Source: STF1-107 sp964457935 (GTDB lineage Bacteria > Bacillota > Clostridia > Christensenellales > UBA1242). Taken from it: DNA of 32,188 nucleotides. A program made the translations under genes and the position numbers. Shown here one piece after another: positions 8,338 to 17,230 of the stretch. Location of the stretch: positions 1 to 32,188 of the forward strand of contig CAYWFC010000007.1 in NCBI GenBank assembly GCA_964457935.1, in the 5' to 3' direction. Position 1 is the stretch's first letter. Each line of letters opens with the position of its first letter. The notes under the pieces were generated by a model, which saw only the letters and a list, made by a program, of their open reading frames with translations, did not search any database and was not told the DNA's origin.

Positions 8338-8366
8338 TTGATTATTTGGCATAGATGTGATACACT
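8338..8366 (+). promoter_or_regulatory. Predicted sigma-A promoter for the PHP–whiA genes
   Basis: TTGATT (8338–8343), 17-bp spacer, TACACT (8361–8366). The ATG at 8388 is 21 nt beyond the -10, giving a leader of about 15 nt that carries the SD (CGGAG). Confidence 0.65.
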
Positions 8367-8387
8367 GACAGTCGGAGAAAAAACATT

Positions 8388-9158
8388 ATGGCATTATTAG
8401 CAGACTATCATACACATACGCCATACAGTCATGGCAAGAATTCTATCGAGGAGAACGTCGCCAGCGCGGTGCAAAAAGGTCTATCGGCCATAGCCATCAC
8501 AGACCATGGCTTCAATCACGCACTCTACGCAGTGAAGCGCGAGGAGATTGCTCAGCAGAGAAAAGAGATAGACGACATCAAAGATAAATATCCTATAGAG
8601 ATTTTGCTCGGCGTAGAGGCCAATCTCATCTCTAGCGACGGCAAAGTAGATATCACAGACGATGATATGCAAAATCTAGACATCGTAGTGATGGGCTATC
8701 ACAAAATGGTAAAAGCGAATAAACGCAAAGACAAATGGTTCTTTATCAAGAATAATATTTGCAGTTTTTTGCATCACACTAGCCGTCGTCAGATAGCGAA
8801 GAACACTCGCGCCTACATCAATGCTCTGCGAAACTATGACATAGACATCATATCGCACCTAAACAAAAACTGCAAAGTCAACGTAGCCGAAGTGGCAAAA
8901 GTAGCAGTAGAGACGAATACTTATATCGAGCTGAATGGCAAATGCCGACACCTCTCTGACGAGCAGATACAGCAGTGTATAGACGCTGGGTGCAAGTTTG
9001 TGCTGGACAGCGACGCACACACTGCCTCTAGAGTGGGCGAGTGCAATAAGGGCTTGCAGGCTATGTATCGCAATAGGATACCAGAGAGTATGGTGGCTAA
9101 CTACAATTCACTCATCACTCTCAAAAAAGATAAGAAAAAACAAATGAAAAAGGGTTAG
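8388..9158 (+). CDS. PHP-domain metal-dependent phosphoesterase
   Basis: 256 residues covering a single PHP domain. The metal-binding motifs are all visible: DYHTHT near residues 6–11, ITDHG around 38–42, GVEANL around 76–81, and DSDAH near residue 210. Relatives include the YcdX-type phosphatases and histidinol-phosphatase-like enzymes; the substrate cannot be told from sequence. It lies 3 nt upstream of whiA in the same operon. In related Clostridia a PHP gene often sits near rapZ–yvcK–whiA, but here rapZ and yvcK are missing between the two. Confidence 0.9.
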   Translation: MALLADYHTHTPYSHGKNSIEENVASAVQKGLSAIAITDHGFNHALYAVKREEIAQQRKEIDDIKDKYPIEILLGVEANLISSDGKVDITDDDMQNLDIVVMGYHKMVKANKRKDKWFFIKNNICSFLHHTSRRQIAKNTRAYINALRNYDIDIISHLNKNCKVNVAEVAKVAVETNTYIELNGKCRHLSDEQIQQCIDAGCKFVLDSDAHTASRVGECNKGLQAMYRNRIPESMVANYNSLITLKKDKKKQMKKG

Positions 9159-9161
9159 ACG

Positions 9162-10076
9162 TTGAATAGTATCAGTACCAAAAATGAGATATTGGATAGC
9201 ATACCAGACAATAATTGCTGTGGTATCGCTTTTTTGAGTGCTGTGCTAAAGACTGTCGCTGTCTTGTCAGATGATTTGACCAGCGTGATAGTGTATAGCG
9301 ACCCAGCATTGACTGGCAAGATCATCGACAATGTCAATACTTGCTACCGCGACCAAGTACAGTGCTATCCTATGGGGCAGTCACTCGTACTCAGTGGCGA
9401 TGTGGCTACTATGCTGTTTGACTGCGGTGTGCTGGAGCGTGTGGGGAGTGAGTATAGGTATCGCTTCGGCATTGACGCGTCTTTGCTCGACAATGATTGT
9501 TGCAAAGAGACTTTTGCCAAGGCGATATTCTTGTGCTGTGGCAATTATTACGCTAGACACGCTCAGGACAAGTCTATAGGCTACACGCTAGAGATGATAT
9601 TCAAAGACTACGCCCTCGCAGATGATATGATATCACTGATGAAGTTTTTTGACCTAGACTTCAAGTCTGCTACGAGGAAAAATAAAATAGTGGTATATAC
9701 CAAAAATAGTGAAAATATTTTCAGATTTTTTGCTCTACTAGGCGCTATCACTATGTCGCTAAATATACAAAATGATTTGACTATGCGCGAGATGAAAAAC
9801 AGCATCAATAGAGCGAATAATTGCTATGACTACAATCTAAACAAAACTATCAATACTAGCGTCAAACAAATCCAAGCCATACAGTACATCCGCGACACAA
9901 AAGGTCTAGACAGCCTGCCAGATGATTTGCGAGATATCGCGTTATTGAGACTAGACCACCCTGACGCCACCCTGAGCGAACTAAAATCACTCTACGGCGA
10001 TAAATTGTCAAAATCGGGAATAAAATATAAGCTCGATAAATTAGAAAATATTTATAATAAATTAATTAAAAAATAA
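9162..10076 (+). CDS. whiA: DNA-binding protein WhiA
   Basis: 304 residues, starting at TTG (9162), 3 nt after the PHP gene, with a modest purine-rich SD (AAAGGG). WhiA has an inactive LAGLIDADG-homing-endonuclease-like N-terminal part and a C-terminal helix–turn–helix. Recognisable family segments are CCGIAFLSAVL, CCKETFAKAIFLCCG, the RANNCYDYNLNKT stretch (family pattern NR..NCE.AN..KT), QIQAIQYI, and the C-terminal LRLDHPDATLSEL...LSKSGIKYKLDKL. In Bacillota, WhiA affects cell division and chromosome segregation; in actinomycetes it controls sporulation genes. dnaE follows after 145 nt. The N-terminal part is diverged, but the C-terminal signature is clear. Confidence 0.92.
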   Translation: MNSISTKNEILDSIPDNNCCGIAFLSAVLKTVAVLSDDLTSVIVYSDPALTGKIIDNVNTCYRDQVQCYPMGQSLVLSGDVATMLFDCGVLERVGSEYRYRFGIDASLLDNDCCKETFAKAIFLCCGNYYARHAQDKSIGYTLEMIFKDYALADDMISLMKFFDLDFKSATRKNKIVVYTKNSENIFRFFALLGAITMSLNIQNDLTMREMKNSINRANNCYDYNLNKTINTSVKQIQAIQYIRDTKGLDSLPDDLRDIALLRLDHPDATLSELKSLYGDKLSKSGIKYKLDKLENIYNKLIKK

Positions 10077-10093
10077 ATAAATAATTATTTTTT
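10068..10093 (+). terminator. Weak all-AT hairpin at the end of whiA
   Basis: A 9-bp A/T-only stem (10068–10076 with 10085–10093), ending in a T tract. It overlaps the whiA stop codon. It is weak, and read-through into dnaE is likely. Confidence 0.3.
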
Positions 10094-10221
10094 CCGCATA
10101 AAATAAGGTAAAATAAATAAAAAAACAAAATAAATAAATAAAAAATCAAAATAAATAATAAATATTCCAATAAAAATATTCAAAAATAAAATAAAAAAAA
10201 TAATCAAAAAAAGAGGAAAAT
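10077..10221 (+). other. A-rich low-complexity leader region before dnaE
   Basis: 145 nt of almost pure A and T on the + strand, with many AAATAAAT-type units and few G or C. It ends with a good SD (AGAGGAAAAT) before the dnaE ATG. No clear -35/-10 pair is visible; TAAAAT at 10109–10114 is the best -10 candidate. An unstructured leader is expected. Confidence 0.55.
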
Positions 10222-13200
10222 ATGAAGCCATTTGTACATTTACATTTACACACAGAATACAGCATGCTAGACGGCGCTGCCAGAATAGGTAGTTTGGCGA
10301 GTTATTGTGAGAAGAACAATATGCCCGCTGTCGCTATCACTGACCATGGCAATATGTATGGTGTGATGAAGTTTTATAAAGAATGTCTAAAGCACAATAT
10401 CAAGCCTATCATAGGCTGTGAGTTTTATGTAGTGGACGACCTGAGCATCAAGGTGGGCAAGCAAGAACGTGACCACCTGATATGTCTAGCCAAAAATGAC
10501 GAAGGCTATCACAACCTCATCAAACTAAACTCTATCGCATTCGTAGACGGGTATTACTACAAGCCACGCATAGACTACAAGACTCTAGAGAAATACAGCA
10601 AAGGTCTGATCATTATGTCCGCATGTCTAGCAGGTAGGATACCGCGCTTGCTCGTCAAAGGCTTTTATGAAGAAGCCAAGAACTTCGCGCTATATCTCAA
10701 AGGACTGGTGGACGAAGGAGATTTCTATATCGAGCTCCAAAATCATGGCATACCAGACCAAGCGCTGATTTTGCCACAACTAAAGAAAATAGCGGACGAG
10801 ATAGGAGTCAAGACTGTCGGCACGAACGATGTGCATTACCTCGACCACGAGGACGCCGATATGCAGGACATTATGCTATGCGTGCAGACAGGTAGTTATG
10901 TAGACGACGAAGACAGATTCAAGATGGACGGCGACCAGTATTATTTCAAGAATTACGACGAAATGGCGCAAGCCCTTGCCGGCTACGAAGAGTGTCTAGA
11001 CACTACACTAGAAATCGCCGAGAAGTGTAATGTTTTCATCAAAGCCAAACAGCACGCTGATTACACCAAAGACGAGAGATACATCTTGGGTAATGCGGAG
11101 AATTTTATACCATTTTATGAGAATCCAGACGGCATATCAAACTATGAATACCTACGCAAGATGACTTTTGACGGGCTAAAATCCCGCTACAAAGAGATGA
11201 CCAAAGAAGTCATCGACAGAGCAGAGATGGAGCTCGATGTCATACACACCATGGGGTATGTGGAGTACTTCTTGGTAGTATGGGACTACGTGCATTGGGC
11301 GAAAGAACACGACATCCCAGTCGGCCCGGGGCGTGGTAGTGGTGCTGGTAGTATAGTGGCATACGCCATAGGCATCACAGACATAGAGCCTCTGCGATAT
11401 GCACTATTCTTTGAGCGTTTTATCAACAAAGAAAGAGTATCCATGCCGGACTTTGATATTGACTTTTGCGTGGACAATCGTGAGCGCGTGGTAGAGTACG
11501 TGAAAGAAAAATACGGCGCAGACCATGTCGCGCTAATCATCACATTCGGTACTATGGCAGCGAAGAATGCTATAAAAGACGTAGCACGTGTGACGCGTGT
11601 ACCATACAATGTATCAGATAGTCTGGCCAAACTGATACCAAACAAATTGCCAGACGGCATAAAGAAACCACCTGTATTGAAGTACTATTTTGGCTTGACA
11701 GGAGACCCTGCTAACGACAAGTTTATCATACAAGAATTACGCGACAAATACGACAGCAGTGACGAAGTCAAGCACATAGTAGATATGGCAGTCAAACTCG
11801 AAGGTATGCCTCGAAATATCAGTACGCACGCTGCCGGAGTGCTCATAGCGCCTAAACCAGTGGACGAATACGTGCCACTCGCTAGGACAGGCGACACCAT
11901 AAACACGCAGTACGATATGAAAGAACTCGAGACTCTCGGCTTGCTGAAAATGGACTTTTTGGGGCTAAGGACTTTGACAGACATAGACTACGCTATCAAA
12001 TATATCGAGCAAAATCATCACGTCAAAGTAGACTTCAATGAATTAGGCTACGAAGACCCTCAAGTGTATGAGATGATTAGTAGCGGTGACCTAGACGCAG
12101 TGTTCCAGCTAGAAAGTGGCGGGTTCAAGCGATTTATGAAAAACTTGCAACCAGACTGTCTAGAAGACATCATAGCAGGTATAGCATTGTATCGTCCGGG
12201 TCCTATGGATAGCATCCCGACCTACATCGCGAACAAAAAAGACCCTGAGCACATAGTGTACGACCATGAGATATTGCGTCCTATCCTAGACGTCACATAC
12301 GGCTGTATAGTGTACCAAGAGCAAGTAATGAACATAGTGCAACAAATGGGTGGCTACAGCCTAGGCCAAGCAGACAATGTGCGACGCATTATGAGCAAAA
12401 AACAGCTAGAAAAAATGCCTGCAGAGAAGCAGAAATTCATCTACGGTGAGAAAGACGAAAACGGCAATGTCAAGATATGTGGCGCGTTAGCCAAGGGCGT
12501 GCCTATCGAAGTGGCAGAGACTGTATTCTCCAAAATGGAGCAATTCGCTCACTACGCATTTAACAAAGCGCACGCAGCAGGGTATGCATATATCGCGTAT
12601 CAGACTGCTTATCTAAAGAAATACTATTGCCCAGAGTTTTTGACGGCGGTGCTAAATAACCGTATAGCCAATATTGAAGAGATTACGCGCTATGTCATGG
12701 TGTGCAAAGAGCACAACATACCAGTCCTGCCACCTGATATCAACAAGAGCCAGACATATTTTTCTACTGACGGCGTGTCTGTGCGTTTCGGTCTGGCTGG
12801 CATCAAGAATGTCGGCGTGAGCGTGATAGAGGAGATTATCAAAGAGCGCGAGACCAATGGCGACTACAAAGACCTTATGGATTTCGTGTCTAGAGTGTGC
12901 CCACAGGCGCTAAACAAAAAATGTCTAGAGAGTCTCATACTCTCTGGTGCATTTGATTGCTTCGGTAAGTACCGAAGCCAACTGATGGGAGTGTACAGCC
13001 TAGCACTAGAGCGCGCCAGCGAACGCAAAGACTCTGTCGCATCTGGGCAGTTTAATCTATTCGACCAATTATTCGTGGATAATACCGACACTACATTGTC
13101 AGACTTGACTTATCCGGACATAAAGGAATTCGTGCCTAGAGTCAAACTACAATACGAGAAAGAAATAGCCGGCACATACTTATCCGGACATCCGCTAGAA

Positions 13201-13836
13201 GAATATATGGATAGGTTCAAAGCATTTACTTACAATACCAGTATGGCAGTAGGTATGGAGTCTGATGACGAATTAGACGATGACGAGATGACGGCTGAGA
13301 CAGACTTGGTCAACAATGCTGTAGTGACATGCGGTGGCTGTGTGGAGGATTTTCAGACCAAAATCACCAAATCAGGCAATACCATGGGCATACTGGTGAT
13401 AGAGGATCTTTACGGCACATTCGACGCGCTGATGTTTAGTAGAGTGTACGACAAGTACAAGACTGCTGTCAAAAAGGGCGACCTAGTCACTATCAAAGGC
13501 AGAATATCTATCCGCGAAGAAGGCGAGAAGCCTGTCATCGCTGTAGACAGTGTCGCCGTATGGGAAGACGAGAAAGCCAAACTCGAGCCAGAAGAGCAAG
13601 ACGTCGAAGTGGTCAAGCCTAAAAAATTGTGCCTGCGCTATGACGTGAATGATGCAGTATTGCACGACGCTATCAAGGCTATCATCAAATCATTCCCGGG
13701 CAATGACCTAGTGTATGTAAAAAATACTAGCGACAATACAACCTACAAACTCAATATGTTCGTTGATTGTAGAAACTCGCTAGTACATGAATTATGCACC
13801 TTGCTCAATCGTGAAGACATAGCAGTAGTGGATTAG
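10222..13836 (+). CDS. dnaE: DNA polymerase III subunit alpha, DnaE type
   Basis: 1204 residues, full length for DnaE1. Order of domains: PHP domain at the N-terminus (HLHLHTEYSMLDG at residues 6–18; AITDHGNMYG), polymerase palm with the catalytic aspartates in PDFDIDF (D410, D412) and MDFLGL (D578), GPGRGSGAGS and RPGPMDSIP motifs, fingers (NVRRIMSKK, FNKAHAAGYAYIAYQTAYLK), helix–hairpin–helix, and a C-terminal OB fold (around residues 1030–1120, VTIKGRISIREEGEKPVIAV). A SGHPLEEY motif is also present. The protein replicates the chromosome; Bacillota usually also have PolC elsewhere. Its stop codon overlaps by 4 nt that of the convergent gene. Confidence 0.97.
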   Translation: MKPFVHLHLHTEYSMLDGAARIGSLASYCEKNNMPAVAITDHGNMYGVMKFYKECLKHNIKPIIGCEFYVVDDLSIKVGKQERDHLICLAKNDEGYHNLIKLNSIAFVDGYYYKPRIDYKTLEKYSKGLIIMSACLAGRIPRLLVKGFYEEAKNFALYLKGLVDEGDFYIELQNHGIPDQALILPQLKKIADEIGVKTVGTNDVHYLDHEDADMQDIMLCVQTGSYVDDEDRFKMDGDQYYFKNYDEMAQALAGYEECLDTTLEIAEKCNVFIKAKQHADYTKDERYILGNAENFIPFYENPDGISNYEYLRKMTFDGLKSRYKEMTKEVIDRAEMELDVIHTMGYVEYFLVVWDYVHWAKEHDIPVGPGRGSGAGSIVAYAIGITDIEPLRYALFFERFINKERVSMPDFDIDFCVDNRERVVEYVKEKYGADHVALIITFGTMAAKNAIKDVARVTRVPYNVSDSLAKLIPNKLPDGIKKPPVLKYYFGLTGDPANDKFIIQELRDKYDSSDEVKHIVDMAVKLEGMPRNISTHAAGVLIAPKPVDEYVPLARTGDTINTQYDMKELETLGLLKMDFLGLRTLTDIDYAIKYIEQNHHVKVDFNELGYEDPQVYEMISSGDLDAVFQLESGGFKRFMKNLQPDCLEDIIAGIALYRPGPMDSIPTYIANKKDPEHIVYDHEILRPILDVTYGCIVYQEQVMNIVQQMGGYSLGQADNVRRIMSKKQLEKMPAEKQKFIYGEKDENGNVKICGALAKGVPIEVAETVFSKMEQFAHYAFNKAHAAGYAYIAYQTAYLKKYYCPEFLTAVLNNRIANIEEITRYVMVCKEHNIPVLPPDINKSQTYFSTDGVSVRFGLAGIKNVGVSVIEEIIKERETNGDYKDLMDFVSRVCPQALNKKCLESLILSGAFDCFGKYRSQLMGVYSLALERASERKDSVASGQFNLFDQLFVDNTDTTLSDLTYPDIKEFVPRVKLQYEKEIAGTYLSGHPLEEYMDRFKAFTYNTSMAVGMESDDELDDDEMTAETDLVNNAVVTCGGCVEDFQTKITKSGNTMGILVIEDLYGTFDALMFSRVYDKYKTAVKKGDLVTIKGRISIREEGEKPVIAVDSVAVWEDEKAKLEPEEQDVEVVKPKKLCLRYDVNDAVLHDAIKAIIKSFPGNDLVYVKNTSDNTTYKLNMFVDCRNSLVHELCTLLNREDIAVVD

Positions 13837-14138
13837 TCTCTGCTGTCGCGGTCGGCTATTCTGTATTCTTGCTCAAACTCTTTGCGGTATTCTTGCTTGC
13901 GCTTTTCGTCCATTTTGTTTTTGGCTTTGCGCAGGCTGAGGTGCAGTTTTCCGCCCCGAAATAGCGCACAGAAGAATAAATACACCCCTGCTATGCCTAT
14001 AATAGCATATATCAGTCTGCTGAAAATATTTGATTGCGTGCCGAATATGCCTGCTACGTAATCGTATTGTAGCATACCTATGGTCAGCCAGTTGACTGCA
14101 CCAGCGATGACTAATATAAACGCAATGATTGTGAACAT
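13833..14138 (-). CDS. DUF378-like small membrane protein
   Basis: 101 residues. The first 65 residues show the DUF378 pattern: GAVNWLTIGMLQYDYVAGIFG, then SRLIYAIIGIAGVYLF, i.e. two membrane helices. A charged, Lys/Glu-rich tail of about 40 residues follows (KNKMDEKRKQEYRKEFEQE), which is longer than usual. AAGGAG precedes the ATG. The function of the family is unknown. The gene is convergent with dnaE, and the stop codons share TTAG. Confidence 0.85.
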   Translation of the reverse strand: MFTIIAFILVIAGAVNWLTIGMLQYDYVAGIFGTQSNIFSRLIYAIIGIAGVYLFFCALFRGGKLHLSLRKAKNKMDEKRKQEYRKEFEQEYRIADRDSRD

Positions 14139-14193
14139 ATTGTCTCCTTATGGTGATATTATGTGTAAAAAAGCATTTGTTATACTCGCGTAG

Positions 14194-14222
14194 TTGACAT
14201 TTATTTTCACAAAATGTATAAC
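14194..14222 (+). promoter_or_regulatory. Strong sigma-A promoter for the lipoprotein gene
   Basis: TTGACA (14194–14199), 17-bp spacer, TATAAC (14217–14222). The ATG at 14238 is only 15 nt past the -10, so the transcript would begin at about the SD itself (AAGGAAG), with a leader of about 9 nt. Confidence 0.8.
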
Positions 14223-14237
14223 ATATATAAGGAAGTT

Positions 14238-15038
14238 ATGAAGAAATTAAAGAAAGTATTAGGTTGTTTGGTATTTATGATATTGGCGCTGTGTCTGTGC
14301 GGATGTGCAGATGTGCAGTATTCGCTCACCAAACTCAGCGACGGCACTTGCACCGAAGTATACACCATTTCGCTGGATAAGGCGACCATAGTGTCCAGAA
14401 TAGGCACTGCGCGCTACAATAATCTCAAACAACAAATCAAAGAAGATATGGAAGAAGATTTGCTCACATTCGTGCACAAATGTTCTACTTTGGAGCCAGA
14501 AGAGCAAGAATATATCAGCAGTAATTTTTCATTTGTGCGTGGGTGGAATGGTGAGACATATACCTTGCAATTAAACTTCACCAATACGTACGTGATGTAT
14601 CTGTATCACGAGAAATTGCCAGTAGGTGATGATGGTATGGTGCTACTGACAGAAAATGAGTTTTATGACACATATTCGTACTCGTTCTACACTGTGTACA
14701 ACGATATCACCGAGGCAGACTTATTGCCGTACGAATTGATGTACCCTGAGTTTGACAGAAACGACGTCGATTGTTACTACTCGTACAGTACAGATAGCCA
14801 TAGGTGGCACAGCAAGGGCGCTACAGTGACCAAAAACGGCTCTCTCACTACTCATCAGTGGCATTTGACTGCCGACGAGTGGGATGACCCTGTATTGATG
14901 TATTACCACCGCGTGAGCAACGCTAGTCAGGCTAATTGGCTGATTTATTCCACTATGGCGGGGCTACTCGTCACCATAGTACTGTGCGTGGTCGCTATCA
15001 TACTAAAACGCAAAAAAATTAAGAAAATTTCAAAATAG
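14238..15038 (+). CDS. Putative lipoprotein with C-terminal membrane helix
   Basis: 266 residues. An in-frame ATG at 14214 lies within the promoter -10, so the ATG at 14238 (SD AAGGAAG) is chosen; this also gives a normal signal peptide. The N-terminus is basic (MKKLKK), then hydrophobic, ending in a lipobox-like LCLCGC, so Cys modification by Lgt (encoded nearby) is likely. The exterior part is rich in Tyr, Thr and Asp and starts with ADVQYSLTKLSDGTCTEVY, a layout like clostridial lipoproteins that begin with an 'xVxYxLxxxxDGxxxxxY' strand pair. A second hydrophobic helix near residues 235–256 is followed by a Lys-rich end, tethering the C-terminus too. Family not identified. Confidence 0.8.
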   Translation: MKKLKKVLGCLVFMILALCLCGCADVQYSLTKLSDGTCTEVYTISLDKATIVSRIGTARYNNLKQQIKEDMEEDLLTFVHKCSTLEPEEQEYISSNFSFVRGWNGETYTLQLNFTNTYVMYLYHEKLPVGDDGMVLLTENEFYDTYSYSFYTVYNDITEADLLPYELMYPEFDRNDVDCYYSYSTDSHRWHSKGATVTKNGSLTTHQWHLTADEWDDPVLMYYHRVSNASQANWLIYSTMAGLLVTIVLCVVAIILKRKKIKKISK

Positions 15039-15041
15039 GTA

Positions 15042-15070
15042 TTGAAATTTCTAAATATGTGTGTTATACT
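15042..15070 (+). promoter_or_regulatory. Sigma-A promoter with extended -10
   Basis: TTGAAA (15042–15047), 17-bp spacer, TATACT (15065–15070) preceded by TGT (extended -10). Drives the gene at 15099 with a leader of about 21 nt carrying AAGGGAG. Confidence 0.8.
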
Positions 15071-15098
15071 GAGTCAAATCACATAAGGGAGACGCATT

Positions 15099-15845
15099 AT
15101 GGCAGAGAATTATACATACAAAGAGATGAAAAACCTGAGCCAATTCACTAAATTTTTGATATACAAGAGATTTTTCATACCATTTATAGCAGAGACGGCG
15201 CTTTTCGTGCTGGCTATGACTGTATTCCCAGCATTCCAGCCTCTGTATATCAGCCTGTATGGAGCATCATTTTTGACCACCACAGTCATCGCTAGCGATA
15301 GGATCAAGACTCCTATCACTACTAGAGGCTTGCGTAGATCTTTATACAAAAGATACACCGATTCATTAGACTTGCTGGACAAGAACGAATATTCTCTGAC
15401 AAAGAAGCACCTCAAGACTATCTCTCACGATATGGATAAAGCAGACCTTTGCGCTATGAGATTGATAAACAAATTAAATAGATTGCGCTCCAAAAGAGAT
15501 AAACATCAGATAGATAGCAAGGCTTACGTTCGCAAAGACAAGAAAATGGACGCCATCAAAGACACACTCAGGACAGCTAGCGAGTATGACAAAGAATTAA
15601 CTGAGCGTCTGGCTAAACGTAATATCATCCGCAATAGCGTTTTGCTGACTACATACAGCGCAAGTGTGGAAAATGGCAAGATAGCACCTAATTATTACGC
15701 ATCTTACCAGCAGGAGCATTTCGGTCAAGAAGCCAATACAGACAAATTCGTCGAGAAATACTTCGAAAAGAGAGAAAATGTGGCATCTAATTATTCCGCG
15801 ACCGAAGAAGAATCTATTGATAACGAAAATGAATTGTCAATGTAA
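15099..15845 (+). CDS. Unrecognised membrane protein with long helical cytoplasmic tail
   Basis: 248 residues. Two closely spaced hydrophobic helices (about 25–45 and 48–66) are followed by a basic, helix-prone region from residue 75 to 185 (SLYKRYTDSLDLLDKNEYS, LINKLNRLRSKRDKHQ), then a polar acidic end (EEESIDNENELSM). It has its own promoter and its own terminator, so it is a single-gene unit. No family recognised; the helical part could be a coiled coil that binds another protein. Confidence 0.75.
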   Translation: MAENYTYKEMKNLSQFTKFLIYKRFFIPFIAETALFVLAMTVFPAFQPLYISLYGASFLTTTVIASDRIKTPITTRGLRRSLYKRYTDSLDLLDKNEYSLTKKHLKTISHDMDKADLCAMRLINKLNRLRSKRDKHQIDSKAYVRKDKKMDAIKDTLRTASEYDKELTERLAKRNIIRNSVLLTTYSASVENGKIAPNYYASYQQEHFGQEANTDKFVEKYFEKRENVASNYSATEEESIDNENELSM

Positions 15846-15849
15846 AACG

Positions 15850-15875
15850 AAAAGTGCATAAAAATGCACTTTTTT
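15850..15875 (+). terminator. Rho-independent terminator
   Basis: 10-bp stem (15850–15859 with 15864–15873), AAAA loop, T tract. Four bases after the stop codon of the preceding gene. Confidence 0.9.
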
Positions 15876-15922
15876 GTTTGCTATTATTGTCAATATTTGT
15901 ATATATTTCGACAACTCATTGC

Positions 15923-15951
15923 TTGACTTATTTGCAAAACAATTCTATAAT
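15923..15951 (+). promoter_or_regulatory. Strong sigma-A promoter for lgt
   Basis: TTGACT (15923–15928), 17-bp spacer, TATAAT (15946–15951). The lgt ATG is 18 nt past the -10; the leader is about 12 nt and contains TAGGGA. Confidence 0.85.
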
Positions 15952-15969
15952 AGCCTGTAGGGAAAATAT

Positions 15970-16761
15970 ATGGACGGATTTACTATATTTGGATTGGAGA
16001 TTAAGTTTTACGGCATCATTATGGCGTCTGCTATGGTGCTGGCGTATTTTATCGCCAGACGCCTAGCCCAAAAACGTGGTATGAATCCTGACGACATATT
16101 GACACTGGCTTTGATAGTATTGCCGTTGTCTATATTGGGCGCTAGGACATATTACGTCATTTTCAGCGGAGAGCACTACACGTTTTTGGAGTTTATCGGC
16201 TATGTGGACGGCAGATTTATGCTCAGAGGGCTGGCTATCTATGGCGGTGTCATAGGCGGGATGATAGGAGTATTGATTTTTTGCGCTATCAAAAAATCAT
16301 TCAAAATATTACCAGTATTACTCGACATCATCACCCCAGTGCTGATATTAGGTCAGGCACTAGGCAGGTGGGGGAATTTCTTTAATCAAGAAGCGTACGG
16401 CTACGAAGTCACTAATCCACACTGGCAATGGTTTCCATTCGCGGTGTACATAGAGGACGTGGGCGCGTGGCATATGGCGACATTTTTCTACGAGAGTATG
16501 TGGAATTTCATAGTGTTCGCAGTACTGATGAGGACGTTTTATAAATACGAAAGCCCGGGCACTACTGCCAGTCTGTATCTCATATTGTACGGCATTGGGC
16601 GTTTCTTCATCGAGGGGCTTAGGACTGATTCGCTGTATCTATGGCACAGCCCTATCAGAGTGTCACAAGCACTCAGTTTGCTCATCGTCATAGGTGGCGC
16701 TGTGTGGCTCACTCTCATAATACTCGCTAATAAAAGGAATAAATATGAGAAAGACGTTTGA
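15970..16761 (+). CDS. lgt: Phosphatidylglycerol–prolipoprotein diacylglyceryl transferase
   Basis: 263 residues. Lgt transfers diacylglyceryl from phosphatidylglycerol to the lipobox cysteine of prolipoproteins, the first step of lipoprotein maturation in the membrane. The family signature is seen as ALGRWGNFFNQEAYG near residues 134–148; ARTYYVIF and RGLAIYGGVIGG are other conserved segments, and GIGRFFIEGLRTDSLYL is near the C-terminus. About seven hydrophobic helices are present. The next gene starts inside its 3' end (17-nt overlap). The lipoprotein encoded at 14238 would be a substrate. Confidence 0.96.
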   Translation: MDGFTIFGLEIKFYGIIMASAMVLAYFIARRLAQKRGMNPDDILTLALIVLPLSILGARTYYVIFSGEHYTFLEFIGYVDGRFMLRGLAIYGGVIGGMIGVLIFCAIKKSFKILPVLLDIITPVLILGQALGRWGNFFNQEAYGYEVTNPHWQWFPFAVYIEDVGAWHMATFFYESMWNFIVFAVLMRTFYKYESPGTTASLYLILYGIGRFFIEGLRTDSLYLWHSPIRVSQALSLLIVIGGAVWLTLIILANKRNKYEKDV

Positions 16762-17230
16762 CATAGTATTTTCAGTGATATCTGTAGCGCTCCTAGCCAT
16801 GCTAATAGTGGCTCTGTGCATAGACAATACACTGATTTTCCATATCTTCATAGTGGCATATATCGGTGTGGCAGGCATATATATGACGCTAAAGAGTTTT
16901 ATTTTCAAGATAGATGGCAGTCTATTCACTGGCGCACTGCTAATGGCAGTGTCACTAGTCACAGCATTGTATCTTTTCACTAGCATATCTAGGCAGTGGC
17001 TGTGGCCTTGGTGGGTAATGGCACTCCCAGTTGCCAGCGCTTTGGTAGGCGTGCTGTATAGAGACAAAAGGCTGATAGACTTGTGTCTGTATTCGGTGGG
17101 AGTATTCGTGTGCTGTCTATTCGTGCCATTTGGCATAATGTCAGCAATGTGGCTATTCGTCACCATACCGTCATGGTCGTTGGTGTATGGGATAGCGCAG
17201 TATATAATGTATATAAGAGGTGTAAAATGA
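16745..17230 (+). CDS. Small polytopic membrane protein, co-transcribed with lgt
   Basis: 161 residues, almost wholly hydrophobic, with about five membrane helices and a central PWWVMALPVASALVG segment. The ATG at 16745 lies inside lgt, preceded by AAAAGGAATAA. It overlaps the next gene by ATGA, so three genes are translationally linked. No family recognised. Function may relate to envelope or lipoprotein biology by context only. Confidence 0.75.
   Translation: MRKTFDIVFSVISVALLAMLIVALCIDNTLIFHIFIVAYIGVAGIYMTLKSFIFKIDGSLFTGALLMAVSLVTALYLFTSISRQWLWPWWVMALPVASALVGVLYRDKRLIDLCLYSVGVFVCCLFVPFGIMSAMWLFVTIPSWSLVYGIAQYIMYIRGVK

Noticed and set aside
14214..14237. Earlier ATG for the lipoprotein
   Set aside because: It lies in the promoter -10 region upstream of the predicted transcription start, and would spoil the signal peptide.
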